A stretch of DNA of 64,000 bases from contig CM075941.1 of NCBI GenBank assembly GCA_038030265.1, positions 52,553,952 through 52,617,951 of the forward strand. The letters run 5' to 3'. This document shows, one piece after another, positions 33,086-44,579 of this stretch; position 1 is the stretch's first letter; each line of letters opens with the position of its first letter. The DNA comes from Corythucha ciliata. Taxonomy: Eukaryota; Arthropoda; Insecta; Hemiptera; Tingidae. The translations under genes and the position numbers were made by a program. The notes below the pieces were generated by a model, which worked only from the letters and a program-made list of their open reading frames with translations, was not told the origin of the DNA and searched no databases.

Positions 33086-33579
33086 GCGCATCTTAGGTCA
33101 TTTTTTCTTGTCCACCTTCCCCCCCCCTTCATCTTTTTGATAGGCGGTCGCCCAGCTCACCGCACCCTTAAAGCCGGCGTTGTGTTTGGGGGGGGGAATG
33201 AGGGATATCAACCCCCCCCCCCAACTCAAAACTCAAGCTCCACTGCCACTTACCAGCCAAAGAACGTATTCACGCTAAAACTCCGGGTCCGTGGATCTAA
33301 CAATTTTTCCTCGTGTTTTTCGTTCGGGTTTTATAATTACTGCGAAAATGCACGTTTCGAGTCTTTATGCAAGTGATAATGCAGTTTCCGGGGGTTTTAT
33401 TTCAACAAAACAGGAAGTTTCGGGTCATCATTTCGAAGAAATTGCAAATTTTGGGGGAACCCTCGAAATTCATTAAAACAGATGTTTTTATTGTGATCAA
33501 AACTGTACTCAAAGGTTCATTGGCTCCGGGATTGGCTCAAGGAAGCTTCTAGGAACAAATACGGGCCTTCAGGTCAATA
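33086..33579. other. Intergenic stretch, nothing recognised
   Basis: C and G homopolymer runs at 33119-33128 and 33187-33222; otherwise no recognisable gene or element. Confidence 0.45.
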
Positions 33580-33785
33580 CAGACTACTCGGACGTGACGT
33601 GGGAACACGCATTCCCACGTGTGATACAAAATTCAAGCACGGGCTTTTTGTTTGTTGGACACGCATCATCCCACGTGTTCCCACGTCACGTCAGAGCATT
33701 GTAAATACAAACGAACAAAAGCGTATTCTGGAATTTTTAATCACACGTGGGAATGCCTGTTCCCACGTCACGTTCGAGTAGTCTG
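33580..33785. mobile_element. Tc1/mariner-type MITE, 206 bp, TA target
   Basis: CAGACTACTCGGACGTGACG at 33580 and the inverted copy ending at 33785 form arms of about 50 bp including GTGGGAACA and ATTCCCACGTGTGAT. TA precedes (33578-33579) and follows (33786-33787). Several CCCACGTG palindromes lie in the arms and loop. No coding. Confidence 0.8.
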
Positions 33786-33787
33786 TA

Positions 33788-35005
33788 TTGTCCTTTACAG
33801 AGAAATTGCTAGTCATGGGGCTCTTTTGTAGTGGCCGAGAGCCCTATAGTTGATAAAAACTGTGCTGCTCATTTCAAAATCATGATTCCGTGAGTTCGAC
33901 TCTTTCCTAAATCGATCCCACGTGTTTGGCCTAACTAATTTATCGAAAGAAGAACCACGACAATATAAATTTCATGATTTTTGTTTCTTTCTGCCTTAAT
34001 TTTGCCAAAAATTGTCCCTCGTCCATAACCAAATGTTGTGGATTTTGCTCCTTCTGCTCAAACTGGTCAACGATTAGTCGTTGTTAACTTGTTTTTAGAC
34101 GTCTTACTGTTGTGTCCTACTTTTCCGTGCCAGGTGTTCTCGGAAACCATTTTTACATCTGGTCCCACCCCGCCAGTTTTACCCTTTCACCCCCCTCCCT
34201 GAAAACCCAAATTAACGTGAAGCTAATTTGACTTAGTCAAGAATTTGGCGTAATAATCTCAAAAATTGGGGGTACCCTGAAACTGACTAATTGACCATCT
34301 CGCGAGGGACCACAAATGATAAATTACCACAATGATAAATTTATTGACTCCGTCGGTACCCTTCAAAACGATCCGAAGGGGAAGCCTCGACGCAGACTGA
34401 CCCCGTTGGCCATATTATGTAGCTAAGGAGTCGAGAAAATCTGCTGAAACCAACTCAGCCGACAATGCTAATGTGAACAAGAAGCGTGAACCGTGTGAAG
34501 TTTAGGCCCCAACCCGCATAGCATTTCACGTTGTGCGTTACGTAGCATAACCCACTAAAATATACGCTTGACACCCAAATCAATAAGTTTCGAGTGGCTA
34601 AATTTCTGGTTTTACCAGTCAGTTTTCGGCGTGGAATTACCTTTTTTTTTTTGTCACGGCACTTTGTTTCTAGGAGAAAAAAATACAAGGCGAAGGCAGT
34701 TGGGCGGGGTGCCGACTGCATTAAAAGACGTCTGGCATCGAGTCGTCCCGAGTTCAACTGACGTTTCACCACTCAGAGGGTCTTTTTATTGTAGACTCAT
34801 AAATTATTGGAGTAGTTCACACCCACGTACTCTCTTCAAGGTTTTTATTAATTCACACGCAAAAATCCAAAACCGATAGTTTTGGCAGGGGTGGGGGGTG
34901 GGAAAGCGAATCACTCACTCAGAAAATATCCTTCCCCGAGTGGTCCAACATCATTAATTTTGAATAAAATAATTTTTATTTAATCGAAAGCCTTCCCTTT
35001 TTAGC
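33788..35005. other. Intergenic stretch, no gene recognised
   Basis: No family-level coding. A CTGAGTGGTGAAACGTCAG phrase on the minus strand near 34760-34780 resembles wording common around Penelope-like elements but is too short to call. Confidence 0.4.
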
Positions 35006-35275
35006 CCAGTAAAATAAGGTGTCGAAGGTTGCATTAATTAGGGTAGATGATTTTTTTTCTTCGTGTTGTTAGGGGGGGTGTAGGTACGATGTGGTCAAAT
35101 TGTTGACCTCGAAAGACATCGGGATCATCCTGGAATTCTCGAAAAACCACAAAAATTTGGGACTTTTTGGGGTTTTTGGCTTTTTCACGGTAAACTAGCC
35201 ATTTTTCGGTTGTGGCTTCGAAGTAACTTTTCAAAGTTGAGAAAATTTCTGAGAAAACCAGCCTAAAGCGGGTTC
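35006..35275. repeat. Left copy of the 270-bp inverted repeat
   Basis: Matches 47803-48083 in inverted orientation. It has an open frame by chance in both copies, which is not treated as a gene. Confidence 0.85.
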
Positions 35276-35316
35276 ATCTTTCTGTCACCAATGGAAATAC
35301 TGCTGGTGTCGCAGGC

Positions 35317-38263
35317 TTAATTGACAATTGTATACTTCCGTCTGAATTTTACATCCTCAAAGTTTTCCCCAATCAATTCTTTTCCTATTTTCAGAGCATT
35401 GTGGCAGTTCACACGATCACTGCCTACTATACCACTAGCCATAGACATTATTACATCGGTGTTCGGGAAGACAGGGTAATCAGACAGCCAGTTGGAAAGT
35501 TTGTCCGAATCCTCGTCATCTCTTGTGATGCGAGAAGGTCGCATGTCAACGTGTTGCTCAGTGGTTGCCGATGACACGTTGCAGTATGATTCGAAATCCA
35601 TGCATATATTCTGAAGAGATACCTTTCCCAAAGTCCACCGGGTGAGGACACTTTCAGTCATCCCACGTTCCTTTCGTAAGCCCACCATAACTTTTCATTG
35701 ATTTCATCAAAACCTGTTCGATTGTCATGTCACTCCATGTACCAGACCAAAACTTGTTGGTGCGACGTATGGTGAAATACCCTTTGACGGTGAAGAGTTC
35801 GTACTCCGCAGGGTCTATTCTTTCTTCGAGTGTCATCATATCTTGAAGGTACAAATGGGCACATTTGGCATAGAAAAAGTGGCCAGCTGCGTGGAAGAAC
35901 GGCAGCATTCTTCGAATCGCATCGAGGTGCAAAGGCCAATTTCCCGTCCGCTCAGCTTCAATGAACAGTTTCACTAACGAAACCATGCGGAAGTATTGAC
36001 CCCAAAGTTTTGCTGTTGGGCCATTATCTTCAAGGTTTTTGAGTGCTTCCATGAATTTTTGTCGAAGGATTTGAAATTCACCATCTTCTTGTAGTGTCAA
36101 AATGCTGACTGAACCCGAGCTTGAGATCACATTCTCGAGAATATCTTTAAACACCTCAGTCCATTCCATTGATTTCACAATTTCACCCGCTAATGCCAAA
36201 TGAGTCAAGGAGTGAGCTCTCACAGCACGTGCATAGGAGTGTCCAGACATCATTTTGTCAATACTGTTTTCTGCATAAATAGTGGAGAATAGCTCCTTCA
36301 GATCACTACCTTCCATTATTGAACCTATCGTGCCCATGAAAGACATTAAAAGGTGAAATCCACCTAATCTGACGACAACGTTACCTAAATCAGAATTCAA
36401 GCTATTGGTAACAATCTCCTTAGCTTTCTTGTACAACGGTTGGTCGTCCATAAATTTTGCACTTCTCATTAGCGAGCCTAAGAGATGTCAGCAAAGTGTC
36501 GTAGTCAGAAGAAGGATGGTTTATGAAGGGTAGACATACAATCTTTGTTGTTTTGAAAGCCAAATTATTTGTCACCCTCTCCATAAACCCATTCCAACCT
36601 GGGGTACCAGACCTTCTCAAATTCTTAATGCAGAGCCAGGCGACACACGCAGAGGATGGAATGATTTCTTCAGTACGAGATTTTACATCCACGTCTTCAT
36701 TGAGATTGTTGACAAACCACGGTTTTGCATGGGTTGGTAGCTTTGTAAGGGCACAGGAGGATTGCATTGAAGAAGCTCAGCAGCAGTGCATTTTTCTATT
36801 CTTTTAATGTTTCCCTCTGGAAGTATAGATTCGGAGGGAGTTACCATCATGATTCCGCCTAAAGCGTGAAACGTTCCTAAACCATCCAAGGTGTTTATGT
36901 TGAAGTCAGCGTTATCAAACGTGAATTGCAAAAAACTATTTTTATTCAATTTCATTTTATCCGGTCTCATGATAGCTGAGGTTTCCAGTTGGGTGGTTTG
37001 GTTGTAACTTGCTGAAAACCCAAGAGACGACAACATTTCAACAAGGTGCTTGGAACCGAACTTGTGATATAAATAAATACCAACACCATGGAGCAATGAA
37101 GAAATAAATGAGTTGGGTCTGACTGCTGCTATGACGGCGTGCGAAAGAGCAACACATTTCTTATACCATGGGTCCAAACATCCAGACTTCTTTTTTTGAA
37201 CGATGACTGTCTCCATGAAAATCCTCAGTGTTTCAGGAATTACTGTCGTTGCATCACTTAAAAAATCGTTTGAAAGAGAATAATGCGTAGTGCTGTAAAC
37301 TTGAGATCGGATGTCTTCTCTTATTATATTAGCTGCTGCTTGTACAACGCGGATTCTTTCTATTTGAGGATTGGAGTTCCTTTCATTATACCACAAGTCT
37401 GACAAAATTTTGTATTGAGTGTTTTTGAAGCAAACAATAGTCTGTCGACCACTTTGCTCTACAATTATGATGTTATCACCATATTTCTCTTTTAAATATT
37501 GCTTCACAGTTCGAGGATCAATTTTTGCTCCTTCCACTTTCTCCAAAAGTTCCGATAGTAAAAACTGGCATTCGTCTGAATTTTCTTCTAAGAAAGCGAA
37601 AATTTTGGACATTGCTTCAGCAACAAAGGCACTCTTACTTCTTCCAGGTGTTTCCTTTTTTGAAGCTGGTTTGTACAGCTTTCTTTGGCAAAAAAGGTGA
37701 TACCTTGCACCCGTGGTCGGTAAATCGCTGTTTGGGGAACGGGAGACACGATCAATTATGTTCTGACCCCACTCATTTCCATGTTTCACAGCTTCTTTCA
37801 AGACATTTGATACCATCTGCATGCTCTCGACATCAATTACTGTGTTTCTCTTATGTTTTGGCTTTTTGTTTTCTTTTTCCATGAATTCTTCTGGTATCCG
37901 CTCCCCGCATAAAAAACAATTCTCCCTGAATGCAAAATTATGTGATCTGCGAAACGGAACACTATTTTCTGGCCCCATTGATGATGTCACTTCACTTTTC
38001 TCTCTCGATAATGCTGCCTTTATCAACTTAGGGTTGGTGTATTTTATTCTGCAAGCTCTGTGCACTGAAATCTCTCTCACATTTCTCAGTAAATTCTCGT
38101 GTTGACGGTTCTTCTGAGAAACACTGGAAGCCAAAAGAGATTGCACGCCTCTTTCCTTAACAACAGTAACTTCGTCATTCAAACTCTCTTGGCATATGAA
38201 GCAGCAAGAGTCATCCGGTGAGTGTCCATCAGCGGCCATCGTATTAATCGCTAGAAAACGCAA
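35317..38263 (-). pseudogene. Unclassified transposase-like protein with N-terminal Cys motifs and RLGGFH core, frameshifted
   Basis: The first frame (38263-36683, 526 residues; an ATG lies near 38240) has Cys pairs CCFICQ and CFLCGERI with later Cys and His residues (zinc-binding, inferred), then FTFDNADFNINTLDG. It continues after frameshifts near 36735, 36455 and 35670: VCLPFINHPSSDYDTLL; then VVVRLGGFHLLMSFMGTIG, MMSGHSYARAVRAHSL and FTIRRTNKFWSGTWSD; and finally RGMTESVLTRW. Similar proteins with L/R-GGFH, S-GK-YARA-R-H and GLTxGRG blocks are common in many animal genomes as uncharacterised multi-copy genes. The conserved Asp/His-rich blocks suggest an RNase H-like nuclease, but I cannot assign the catalytic set. 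It lies inside a long inverted repeat pair, so a transposase role is likely. Three frameshifts make this copy dead. Confidence 0.7.
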
Positions 38264-38825
38264 TTCACATCACTTGAAGTGTATAATTAAGGGGAATATG
38301 TAGTGTTGATAAAAAATTAGAAAAGTTGATAAAAAATTATAATTGATTATTTGGGAGAAACCACGATAAATAAGTGCTTTCAGGTCCTAATGGTTTTATT
38401 ATTCCATTATAAAAATTGCGTCCCCCTTGGACACATTTGCCCTCGAGATTTCTCCCCTTGGATATTCACTCCCCGAGGGTACTTCCACCTCGCTCTTGAC
38501 CAAAATTTTGTTTTCAACAAATGAACTGTACTTACCACAGTATTTAGGACGCGTAGAAAATTATATGTATAGGTAAAAGGATACGTATGAACATGCGCGT
38601 ATTCGTGATTGGCAAACTATATCTGTGTAAGTCTGTCTAGCTGCGTGAGTCTCAACAAACTCGTATACAAAAATTCGCAACGGATCAATTTGAATTTCAC
38701 ATATAGTAATTTCAAATTACCATGTGTTATTTTATTTTACAAGTCGGATAATGGAGTATATTCTTCGTCGCTTTTATGAGGCATTCAATATTACAATTCA
38801 ATACATACAATGCAATACATAATTA
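38264..38825. other. 5' flank of the transposase-like gene, no gene
   Basis: No coding. A local duplication of GATAAAAAATTA near 38308-38340. The I-group LINE's A-tail ends at its right edge. Confidence 0.45.
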
Positions 38826-38865
38826 TTTATTTTTTTTTTTTATTTATTTTTTTTTTTTTTTTTTG

Positions 38866-39384
38866 GCATTGGCTATTAGCCATACTAGAGAACCTTTAAA
38901 ACACAGGTACTGCAACACGGATTTCTGCGCCATATTTGGTCCCTCAGTCGTCAGGGTAAACACAATATCATGAATGAAAAAATTGTCATCGCAACAGCAA
39001 ACAAACGCGGAACGCGGTCGAAGTAAATAAAAATATCCTACTTGTCAATGAGATCAGGTGATAATTATAATCATATGAGGGACCAATTATGGCACCGATT
39101 CGCGTGTTGCAGTACTCGTGTTTTGTAGTGCCTTAGCCATACAGCCACAAACTATTGTTTTATATTACTTTCATTTACTATTTATAGTGCTATTTTATTG
39201 TTATACATTATTTATTATAATTTGTTACTTGGACTGTTTAGTGTTTACTGTTTTATCTAACCATTATAAATAATGTGTAATACGTGTTCGTTTTTATTAT
39301 TGGGTTATTGTGTCTCGTCACAATTTGTAGCTTATTTATTTTGTTTCATACTTTGATTTTCGAATCCTTTATGAATTTAGTGAC
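38866..39384 (-). other. I-group LINE 3' UTR containing an inverted repeat
   Basis: 38878-38945 and 39082-39145 are diverged inverted copies of one another (shared GTACTGCAACACG and TTGGTCCCTC, reversed). On the RNA strand they would form a long hairpin just before GGCTAATAGCCAATGCC and the A-tail. This may be a recognition structure for the element's own RT. Confidence 0.6.
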
Positions 39385-42300
39385 CTATTTAGTTGTATGA
39401 TCAACATTGGCCAAAATGGTGCCGTAATCAAAAGGCGATTCTAGAACATGGTAAAGTTCGTTCAGCAACATCTCTCTTTGCTCCATGTATTTGGCGCATG
39501 TGAGTAGGGCATGTGACATATCATCTTTTTCTTGGCACACTGGACAAAGTTCTGACGGTTTTTTGCCTATTCTTGCCAGGTAAGCTCTGCAAGGCACATG
39601 TCCTGAACGTAATCTGCACATAATTTTTATCTCTTTGGTACCTGGTGAAGCCGAGAAGAACCAGGGGGGATTGCCTACTCGAGTCATAAACGATTTGAAA
39701 AAGGTCCCTTTATCTGATTGATTATATTGGGTGTTCCAAGTTTCGAGAACGGCTTTTTGTAATCTTTCCTTGTAATCGGAGGAGGGTGTTCTATAGGGGG
39801 CGATTGTCCCCTGATCTGAAGCTCTTTTGGCCATTTTGTCTGCGATTTCATTTCCGGTGATGCCTACATGACCCTTCACCCACGCTAGAGTGATTACGTG
39901 GGATGGTTTACTACTTATGATACAAGCCTTCAGGTCCAAGAGAAGATAACATGTGTGTGCTTCGTACCGTTTATTCACGCCATCTAACAAGCTCTTAGAG
40001 TCAGTCAAAACTGCGTATTTTCCTGCGGGGAGGGACTGTACATATTTAACAGCCTCAATTACCGCAACTATTTCTGCAGAAGCACTTGACATGAACTGAT
40101 GTAGTTTGAACTGCTTAGTTACGTTGTTTAATGGGTCATACACCGCGGCCCCTACATGTTTCTCGTTTTTGGCGGCGTCTGTATATATTAGGGAGTGGTT
40201 GGGGATTAAGTTTTGAACGTCGTTCCTGAAATACAGATTAACAGCACTTGGCAAGGTTTCACTATAGTCTGGAAAGATGGCTGTGTTCATTTCCTTGATT
40301 AACGTGCTAAAATTGTTCCCGTAAATGGGGAAAGTGTGGTATGTATACACAGTCGTGCTGTATTCTGCGATGGCTAGAAAGCTTTCAACAACTAGGGGTT
40401 GAGGTTTGCTGCGCCAATAAGCATAGTTGGTGACCATTCTAACTAACTGCGACAATTTTCCTGCTATGTAGGGTTTATATGATACCACATTCGTAACGTA
40501 TCTGTCAGTGAGAGTACGCCTTCTTAGACTTAGGGGCATTTCCGCAGCTTCGACCTGCATGACATCAGTTGGTGTGCTCTTTAAATAACCTAGGCATATT
40601 CGGAGGGCGGAGAGCTGAATTCGGTCGATTAATTTCAGTCTTTCCTTGTTGCCACTACCGTAAAAGAGCGATCCGAAGTCTATGATAGATCGTACTGTTG
40701 CACGATAAAAGGTCAGGCTTGTTTTCGGGTCTGCACTCCACTTGTTGTGAGCTACAATTCTAAGGACGTTCATGTACCTCTCGGCTTTCTTGGTTATGCA
40801 ATCAAGGTGGGTCTTCCATTTCAATTTGGAATCCAGGTAGAGCCAAGCAAGAAACTTTACTTCTTCCTTACATGAGAGCAGACAACCTCCGATGCTCAAC
40901 TCATTGCCAAATTGGAGATTTCTCTTCCGCGTGAATGGGCAGACAACTGATTTCTCTCGAGAGACTAAAAGCCCGTTTGTTAACGTCCATCGATTAATAA
41001 TGTCGAGTGCTTCAGATAATCTCTCGATACACGTCTCTATTGTTTTTTGTTTACTGTACACACATATATCATCGGCAAATTGTATGAGGTCACATGTAGG
41101 ACGTATCTTGTTTTCAAGATCGGCTACATATATGGCGTACAATAGGGAGCTCAAAATTCCTCCTTGAGGCAGTCCGAGGGCGGCTGTGCGAGGGCCGAAG
41201 AGTTTGTCGTTATGATGTACAAAAATTTGTCTGTTGGAAAGAAGACGTATGATTCTGTGGGAGAAACCTGGTGGAAGCCCTAATTCTGACATTTTGTTTT
41301 CCAATACGTGTAATTGGACGTTGTCGTACTGAGGATATTCGCCCTTAGCCCATATATTATTGAATATTCTGAGAAGGAGTTTCTGTGCCACTAATGGTAG
41401 GTTGGTTAACATTGGATAGTGGATATTATCCAGTCCAGGGGCAGTGTTCGCGTTGTGCTTTAGGGCTAGGTTCAATTCTTCGAGTGTAAACTCGCTGAGT
41501 AGGAAGTGTTGGTCTGACTTCAAAATAATGTCACTGCCTGCGTTGTCTAAAACGGAGACGGGGACGTAAGGGGGGCATAGCTTTTGTAGGAACTCATTCA
41601 TGCATTCGTCCGTTGACATAGCAGTCGCGTTGGAGCTCAAGGGGTGATCGGATTTATTGCTCAGCCTTTTCAGTGTTCGCCAAACATAAGTGACATTGGA
41701 ATGCCGGTTTAAGCTTTGACAGAAGGTTTTCCACGTTGACCGCTTACTCTCGCGGATGATCCTTTTCGCTTTCGCTTCTGACTTTTTATAATCGCAATAG
41801 GCCTGATATGAGCAATTTCGCTGGTATGCTACGAATGCATTTTTCCGGTCTTTCATGGCTTGACTGCATTGCGCGTTCCACCACATTTTTCCCGGTCTAC
41901 TTTTCACCCGGTATGAATATTTCGGAATAGATTTCTCGCCAGCTTCATTCATAAGGCGGAGAAATTCGTCATAACTTATCAGGTTGTCCTTACTGCTCGC
42001 TGTTGCTGCGTGACGTTCCATCTCTTCCCTATATGTCGCCCAGTCTGCTTTATGAGTATCCCATTTTCTTAAACGGCGTGTAATTGGTTGTCCAGAACAA
42101 ATGGCTCCCGTTGCAATTTGAATAGGACGATGGTTGCTTCCTATAGGATCATCTAAAACTTGCCAGGAAAAATCATTGGCTATGTCCGGTGAAGTTATAG
42201 TAACGTCGATTGCCGATTTATTGTGTTGGTATGGATTATTCACTAGGGTGGGCGAACCTGTGTTCAGGACCACTAAGTTGCAGCTGTTGAGAGCCTCGAC

Positions 42301-42756
42301 AAGGTTTTTACCCATTGGGGTTGTTTTAGTGCAACCAAAAAGTTGATGATGGGAGTTAAAGTCTCCCGCGATAACGCATGGGAGGCTTATTTGAGAAAAA
42401 AAACTTTCCCACTGAGACGACGGGATCCTATTGTTGGGTACGTTATAAGCCGAGATCACCGTTAGTTGCTTGTTTGCGTAAGGAATTTTTATCCCGACCA
42501 ACATGAACTTATCATTATTTTGAAGGCCATTAATTTCAACGTATGAGATATTACTCTTGATCAAAATCGCTACTCCTCCCCTTCCGTCTCTACGATCCTC
42601 GCGTATTATGTTATAGCCTGGAAACGTGATTGTAGATCCTGGTTTAAGCCATGTTTCTTGAATAAGTGCTAAGTCTACATTTTCATTGTGAAGAAAGAAC
42701 TCAAGGTTTCCTTTGTTAGAAACCACAGATCTAGCATTCCATTGTACGATTTTCAT
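39385..42756 (-). CDS. I-group LINE ORF2: endonuclease, RT with internal deletion, RNase H
   Basis: 1123 residues without a stop. N-terminal AP-endonuclease: IVQWNARSV, QETWLKPG, IAGDFNSHH, GSNHRPI. RT: APGLDNIHYPML in the first blocks, GLPQGGILSSLLYAIY and FADDICVYS (YxDD equivalent). RNase H has the D-E-D-D set in IYTDAAKNE, SASAEIV, LTDSKSLL and NEIADKMAK. C-terminal finger CPVCQEKDDMSHALLTC. At about 41330 the sequence passes directly from WAKGEYPQ to YDNVQLHVL. Related proteins have roughly 100-120 residues here, including the catalytic Asp of motif A, so an in-frame deletion has removed the middle of the RT. The protein would be endonuclease- and RNase H-competent at most. The start ATG follows ORF1's stop by 15 bases, as in elements using reinitiation. 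Confidence 0.93.
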   Translation of the reverse strand: MKIVQWNARSVVSNKGNLEFFLHNENVDLALIQETWLKPGSTITFPGYNIIREDRRDGRGGVAILIKSNISYVEINGLQNNDKFMLVGIKIPYANKQLTVISAYNVPNNRIPSSQWESFFSQISLPCVIAGDFNSHHQLFGCTKTTPMGKNLVEALNSCNLVVLNTGSPTLVNNPYQHNKSAIDVTITSPDIANDFSWQVLDDPIGSNHRPIQIATGAICSGQPITRRLRKWDTHKADWATYREEMERHAATASSKDNLISYDEFLRLMNEAGEKSIPKYSYRVKSRPGKMWWNAQCSQAMKDRKNAFVAYQRNCSYQAYCDYKKSEAKAKRIIRESKRSTWKTFCQSLNRHSNVTYVWRTLKRLSNKSDHPLSSNATAMSTDECMNEFLQKLCPPYVPVSVLDNAGSDIILKSDQHFLLSEFTLEELNLALKHNANTAPGLDNIHYPMLTNLPLVAQKLLLRIFNNIWAKGEYPQYDNVQLHVLENKMSELGLPPGFSHRIIRLLSNRQIFVHHNDKLFGPRTAALGLPQGGILSSLLYAIYVADLENKIRPTCDLIQFADDICVYSKQKTIETCIERLSEALDIINRWTLTNGLLVSREKSVVCPFTRKRNLQFGNELSIGGCLLSCKEEVKFLAWLYLDSKLKWKTHLDCITKKAERYMNVLRIVAHNKWSADPKTSLTFYRATVRSIIDFGSLFYGSGNKERLKLIDRIQLSALRICLGYLKSTPTDVMQVEAAEMPLSLRRRTLTDRYVTNVVSYKPYIAGKLSQLVRMVTNYAYWRSKPQPLVVESFLAIAEYSTTVYTYHTFPIYGNNFSTLIKEMNTAIFPDYSETLPSAVNLYFRNDVQNLIPNHSLIYTDAAKNEKHVGAAVYDPLNNVTKQFKLHQFMSSASAEIVAVIEAVKYVQSLPAGKYAVLTDSKSLLDGVNKRYEAHTCYLLLDLKACIISSKPSHVITLAWVKGHVGITGNEIADKMAKRASDQGTIAPYRTPSSDYKERLQKAVLETWNTQYNQSDKGTFFKSFMTRVGNPPWFFSASPGTKEIKIMCRLRSGHVPCRAYLARIGKKPSELCPVCQEKDDMSHALLTCAKYMEQREMLLNELYHVLESPFDYGTILANVDHTTK

Positions 42757-42771
42757 AATCTTTCAGAGAAG

Positions 42772-44100
42772 TTAACGAAAGAACCCTAGATGGTTTATCT
42801 TGTCTTTGATTTCAACGAACAATTCCTCTTCAGACTTATGCGCTAAATTTTTCATGCCACAGAGAATTATGGTTAGAGCTTCACAAATTTTGTTGACATC
42901 CATTCTGTCATCCTTCCTGACCACCCCAATTCTCTCAACATTACCATCCGAGGAGTCTGATCCATGAGGGTTTGAAGTGATTGGCGTCGCCGGGCCATCC
43001 CTGACGCTATAACTTTTCAGGATTTCTGCGCGTGATTGTTCTGTTGGGCTTGGTGATAAGATTGTTCGAGGCCTTTTCGGCGGGATTCTGTTTGAACTCC
43101 TGAGTTCAGGGAACGTTGCCTTATTATTCAGATCAGGCGCCTTCGCCAGAAGTGGTGTCCTGAAAGAAGACATTTTTATCTTTTCTCTTGCTTCCGTAAA
43201 TGACAGGTTTTCTTCAGACATGATGTTACGAATCGCGTTTTGCTTGCTGTGTTCAGGACATTTATTCTTATCCAGTGCGCTGTGGGGGCCTCCACAATGC
43301 ACACAAGTAGGTGTTTTGTCGCTTGTACATTTAGAGCTTTCGTGGTCCTGGCCAATTTAGAACATCTTATTTCACTCTTGCAGTTACGACTCATGTGCCC
43401 GAAGCGTAAACATTTGAAACACTGCGGGTTCCTTCTAACAAATGGTTCGACATGGCACCTGACGTAATTTAGTACGACATACTCTGGTAGTTTCAAACCT
43501 CTGAAGGTCAAAACGACCGATTGTGTAGGCTTGTAAGTGATTTTACCATCACTCTCCTGAACTCGTCTATTCAATCTTTTCGCTGCCGTAACTTTAATTT
43601 GATCGTAATTAATAGATTGTATGCTGCTTGCTATTTCTTCCTCCGTCATGTCCACAGACTCCTCTTATTACTCCTTGCTTCTCGAGCATGAATCGAGGAG
43701 GGTATGCGACAAGTTTTTTATTCGAGAGTATTTCAGATTTAATTAATGTATTCGCGCTATCCCTTGAAGACATTTCGACTTTGACCCTATTTAGCCCAAT
43801 TCTTTTTACTTTTCTCACTTGTTTACGGATATTCTCGTGTTCTTTAAATAATATGTTTCCCAGTGACATGGGGTGGAGTCTCCCAAGACCTTTCCCCTCT
43901 CCGACACTTTCAATAAACACATAAAAGGGCCCCTGATCTATGCTTTCATAAAATCGCTTTTCTTTTTTATTTGCTTCCGCTTCCACTGTGTTCGTTTCGT
44001 CTTGTTTTGGGGGGTCTTCTCTATCGTTTTTATTTGTGTCCACGTCCATTGTACCCGTTTCTCCCGGGGGAACTTCTCTCCCATCGCTCTCTTCGCCCAT
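42772..44100 (-). pseudogene. I-group LINE ORF1 (gag-like, CCHC zinc knuckles), frameshifted
   Basis: RNA-binding gag-like protein of the LINE. It starts MGEESDGREV at 44100; an acidic N-terminus is followed by FYVFIESVG and the RRM-like region (VKRIGLNRVKVEMSS, LVAYPPRFMLEKQGVIRGV). Frame breaks occur near 43630 and 43360. The zinc knuckles are CFKCLRFGHMSRNC in the second frame, and CSKCGQDHESSKC and CVHCGGPH seen only across the next break. The third frame (43302-42772) gives the Ser/Pro-rich tail and stops 15 bases before ORF2. Two frameshifts make it inactive. Confidence 0.87.
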
Positions 44101-44579
44101 TGTCTGAGCAATAAAAAATTAAAAATAAAACGAAATAAAATTAAATGGCTAACTTTCTTTTCTATTTAAATTTTAAACTGCTAAAAATAAAAGATTATCC
44201 TTCGAATGAAAGAGACAAGGAAAATAAGTGAGATAAGAGAGACGAACTATGAACAACCTTCTCGCTTGGTGTCTATAGAGCAACTGAGAGAATGTCGTGA
44301 ATAAGGGTACCACTTGAATGACTATACATAGCAGGGAATGGCGTCATTTCCTAGTGAATAACGTTATTTCCTGGATAAATCAGATTGTTGCTCATAACAT
44401 TTCCAATAGGCGTGAATTCCTAGCAGTAATTCCTGTTATTGACTAGGTGATTTCGTGAATTCTATGGAACGATGTCAAGATGAACAACACTGGCTGACTG
44501 TGTTAGGTATCAACGTTAATCACTAGAAAATAACGCATTTTTTAGGCAAAGAGAGACAAGAACCAACCACGGGTCTCTG
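44101..44579. other. Region between two head-to-head LINEs
   Basis: 480 bases separate the divergent ORFs. It likely contains the 5' UTRs and internal promoters of both LINEs. A GAATAACGTTATTTCC palindrome lies near 44355. No coding. Confidence 0.5.

Larger units (their letters stand above)
38826..44100 (-). mobile_element. I-group LINE (non-LTR retrotransposon), near full length
   Basis: Minus strand: ORF1 (44100-42772), a 15-base gap, ORF2 (42756-39385), a 3' UTR (39384-38866) and a poly-A tail (T run at 38826-38865 on the plus strand). RNase H in ORF2 places it in the I group rather than Jockey or CR1. The 5' end is not defined; it may lie between 44100 and 44270. Target duplication not identified. 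Confidence 0.88.

Noticed and set aside
34730..34800. Penelope-like element 3' motif (GGTGAAACGTCAG on the minus strand)
   Set aside because: Too short, and no RT or GIY-YIG coding is nearby.
35034..35234. Open frame encoding YFEATTEKWLVYREKAKNP, also present at 47751-48020
   Set aside because: It lies in both arms of the 270-bp inverted repeat, is very short and runs into unrelated sequence at each end; treated as a repeat, not a gene.
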